Positions 62,401 through 64,000 of a stretch of DNA of 64,000 bases are shown piece by piece. The notes under the pieces were generated by a model, which saw only the letters and a list, made by a program, of their open reading frames with translations, ran no database searches and was not told where the DNA came from. Source of the stretch: Ectocarpus siliculosus (lineage: Eukaryota > Sar > Phaeophyceae > Ectocarpales > Ectocarpaceae); assembly GCA_000310025.1 (NCBI GenBank), contig FN649750.1, positions 2,702,538 through 2,766,537 on the forward strand, written 5' to 3'. The stretch's first letter is position 1. Every line of letters starts with the position of its first letter. The translations under genes were made by a program, and so were the position numbers.

Positions 62401-63279
62401 TTGTCATCACTTCAAATATGCGTTCTGATTATTTCGGCAGGGTAGGAGCTATCTCCAATCTGTGCTCACACAGGAGGCTTCCTCCCCCTGAGCCCCCCCA
62501 CGGACCCCTCCTGCAGTACTCGCCTTCGATATTTGTTCTCGAGAAGATTGCTACAGAATCATCTGAATCTTGTTGAAGAACCCACCCCAGAGCGCGACTC
62601 GCGAATCCTGGCTCGCTTCACGGGCAACGGGAAGGATTTATCGCTATCCTGCGCGCTCAAGTGCTCCGCACCGGCATTTCCGTAGGCCGCGCACCATATT
62701 GAGTATGGGGTGCTACTGCTGTACCGTAGCAGGACAATGATCGATCATGCTCCGTGACATGTACTCCGAGTGCGCCCCTAATCCCCCCCGCCGGTGGCCA
62801 AACACCGTCCATCGATCAATGCTTGCCATGTTTGCGGGGTGCTCCACCCACGCCAAACGTCCTCCGTCGCGTATCCCCGGCCGAACTCCCAAACGCGACG
62901 AGCGCAGAGACAGAAGACGGAGGACGAGGCAGAGTCCGAGGACGACGCGATCGAGGACCGGTTCACCAAGGTCGGCGGCATCAACAAGGGGACGTCCGGC
63001 AGGGATGGCAGCCCTCTTGCCGGGAGGGACTCGGAAGCCGGGTCGTCGTCGTCGGATGGCGGCTTCAGCGAAGAGGAAGGGGAACGAGGGGATGGGGCAG
63101 CGGGGTCGGATTCCGATGGGTCGGTGAGTGTCGCGTGCTGTTCGATTGTTTAACTCTGCGCCGGCCACCTACGCTCATGACGGGTTTCTACGACCTGCAT
63201 CGACGTTTGGTCGTATTCGTTCTTGTTGTTATTCCGTTCGATCCTAATTCGGATGTCCAATCGAGCTCGGGTTTATCGC

Positions 63280-63319
<40 letters not shown>

Positions 63320-63580
63320 CACCTCTCTCTCTCTACCACCTCTGTCAATTTTCGCTTCTCGCCATACGTCGTAGGCTACGGGCCGCGCCGGGAAGGTTAG
63401 GAAGAAGGACGACGTGGTCCCGCGGAAGAAACGAGGTCGCGACGGAAAAACAACCAAGGGAGGGAAGCAGAGCCGTGCCAAGCCGGGCTTCTACGAGCTT
63501 AACGATGAGGAGGATGCCGCCACGGCGGCGGTGGGGCTGGGGGGCTCGAGAGACAAGCAGGCGCAGGCGCAAAGGCGAAG
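53554..63580 (+). CDS. NOL10: NOL10/Enp2 nucleolar WD-repeat protein (3' partial)
   Basis: Nucleolar beta-propeller protein of the small-subunit processome, needed for 18S rRNA maturation. Fourteen exons join in phase: 53554-53611, 54649-54831, 55315-55518, 56168-56276, 56588-56792, 57758-57910, 58218-58348, 59272-59449, 60452-60543, 61223-61337, 61681-61771, 62130-62284, 62908-63123, 63374-63580 (699 codons). The C-terminus continues past the window. Family landmarks in order: MQVSTFHGVKIYNLSSG, VEYRRRIELLQDFDFPTA, LSMKFERHLD, RIPRFGRSLAY, KEHQYGLPITGIKF, LGPAPRWCSFLDVLTEEL, YEDYKFVT, RGYMHGYFMDMKLY, EPFAYEEYRKKK, DDRFGAMFESAEFEVDPESE and KPGFYELNDEE. Exon 12 opens with a (GGC)n polyglycine tract and exon 13 is acidic. 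Introns 4, 5, 7, 8 and 13 carry tandem repeats. Orthology is clear along the whole length. Confidence 0.95.
56360..56442 (+). repeat. GGTCGT hexamer and (CTG)n microsatellites in NOL10 intron 4
   Basis: About five GGTCGT units are followed by about 13 CTG units, in the sense direction of NOL10 between exons 4 and 5. Confidence 0.95.
57528..57750 (+). repeat. ~44-bp tandem array (5 units) at intron 5 acceptor
   Basis: Each unit has GTTGGATACATTTTTTTCAC or a close variant, then ATTGCGCTGCCATCCATACT. The last unit runs into the acceptor of exon 6 (AAGCGCAG, exon starts 57758), so it supplies the branch and pyrimidine region. Confidence 0.9.
58990..59290 (+). repeat. Triplicated splice-acceptor segment, NOL10 intron 7
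   Basis: CTCAGGGGCGACTCGGGGCT (or CTCCGGGCT) occurs at about 58999, 59137 and 59268. Only the third begins the real exon 8 and continues in frame. The two upstream copies contain the acceptor and the first bases of the exon, followed by a shared CGCTATTCTATCCAGG segment and intron sequence. Confidence 0.9.
59450..60125 (+). repeat. ~110-bp tandem array (6 units), NOL10 intron 8
   Basis: Six diverged units share TAGTCTTGCTGT, TACGTGTCCCCGTTGC, TTGTTCCTGTGTGTCCT, TGGAATGCCG and AGTAGAGCTCTGTT, in that order. They nearly fill the intron between exons 8 and 9. Confidence 0.9.
63283..63317 (+). repeat. (TC)n microsatellite in NOL10 intron 13
   Basis: About 17 TC units about 55 bases upstream of the exon 14 acceptor. 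They may extend its pyrimidine tract. Confidence 0.95.
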
Positions 63581-63699
63581 GTAGGAATTCATGCGTTGAG
63601 GGAGTTGCCTGCCGCAGAAAAGAGGGGGTGCTGCAGGTCGGAGAGAGCACGCGGGGATGCTCGCGTTGCATGTACCCCGGGTGTGTTCTAGGGATATCG

Positions 63700-63840
63700 T
63701 CGACGGGGGGTGGGGTGGGCGTACTCTTATGTTTTGCATGCCGTAGTCGTTAGACCATTGACCTCGCATCCCTACAAAACCGGGACGGAGCACGCCGGGT
63801 TCTCACCGGACCAGGCTCTCACATCACCAAGCTCGAAGCG
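63700..63840 (+). repeat. Dispersed intronic repeat, copy 2
   Basis: Collinear with 300-460: a G-run, GTACTC, TTGCATGCCGTA, GACCTCGCAT, GGGACGGAGC and CCAGGCTCTCACA. It lies in the NOL10 intron that starts at 63581. From here to 64000 I see no exon. Confidence 0.7.
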
Positions 63841-64000
63841 CCGTGAGGTATTCGGCGAGTCGCATGAAGGGTGCGCTGCATCCTGCTAAGGGTGTTCGGC
63901 ATCTTGTGCTTACTTCTCTGCGCACGGATGACAGCTGCGTCTGACTTAATTTATTTTCTGGTGCTTTCATAAGCAGTTGTAAGCACTTCGTAACTGCCTC

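Overview
This is a eukaryotic window: genes are split into many short exons with GT-AG introns, exon phases join consistently, GC is moderate, and transposon debris is abundant. One scaffold gap of exactly 100 N lies at 10287-10386. Protein style and intron density suggest a stramenopile, most likely a brown alga of the Ectocarpus type. That assignment is inference; no marker gene proves it.

Layout. (1) 132-2340, plus: the 3' end of a glucose-6-phosphate isomerase gene. (2) 3484-8804, minus: a gene whose SAM domain is split by a 4.2 kb intron full of palindromic arrays; its last coding part carries a frameshifting 80-bp duplication. (3) About 9-26 kb: repeat-rich DNA with inverted and direct duplications, a tRNA-derived SINE and a few isolated exon-like segments, but no gene I can name. 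(4) 26391-41350, minus: the main gene of the window, a 22-exon model of about 1,719 residues. It encodes a signal sequence or anchor, two EGF-like modules, a long run of glycine-rich beta repeats and a C-terminal Peptidase_S74 intramolecular chaperone domain with a coiled coil. In outline it resembles a phage tail fibre on a eukaryotic cell-surface protein. (5) 45113-47395, plus: a 760-codon ORF of unknown function. (6) 48989-53236, minus: a nine-finger C2H2 protein, almost certainly TFIIIA. (7) 53554-63580 and beyond, plus: the NOL10/Enp2 ribosome-biogenesis gene.

The TFIIIA-like and NOL10 genes are divergent, with only 317 bp between start codons. This suggests a shared promoter coupling 5S rRNA transcription to small-subunit processing. 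Several NOL10 introns are filled with tandem repeats, one of which has triplicated a splice acceptor.

Exon limits were read by eye from splice signals, phase and family resemblance. No search or alignment program was run.
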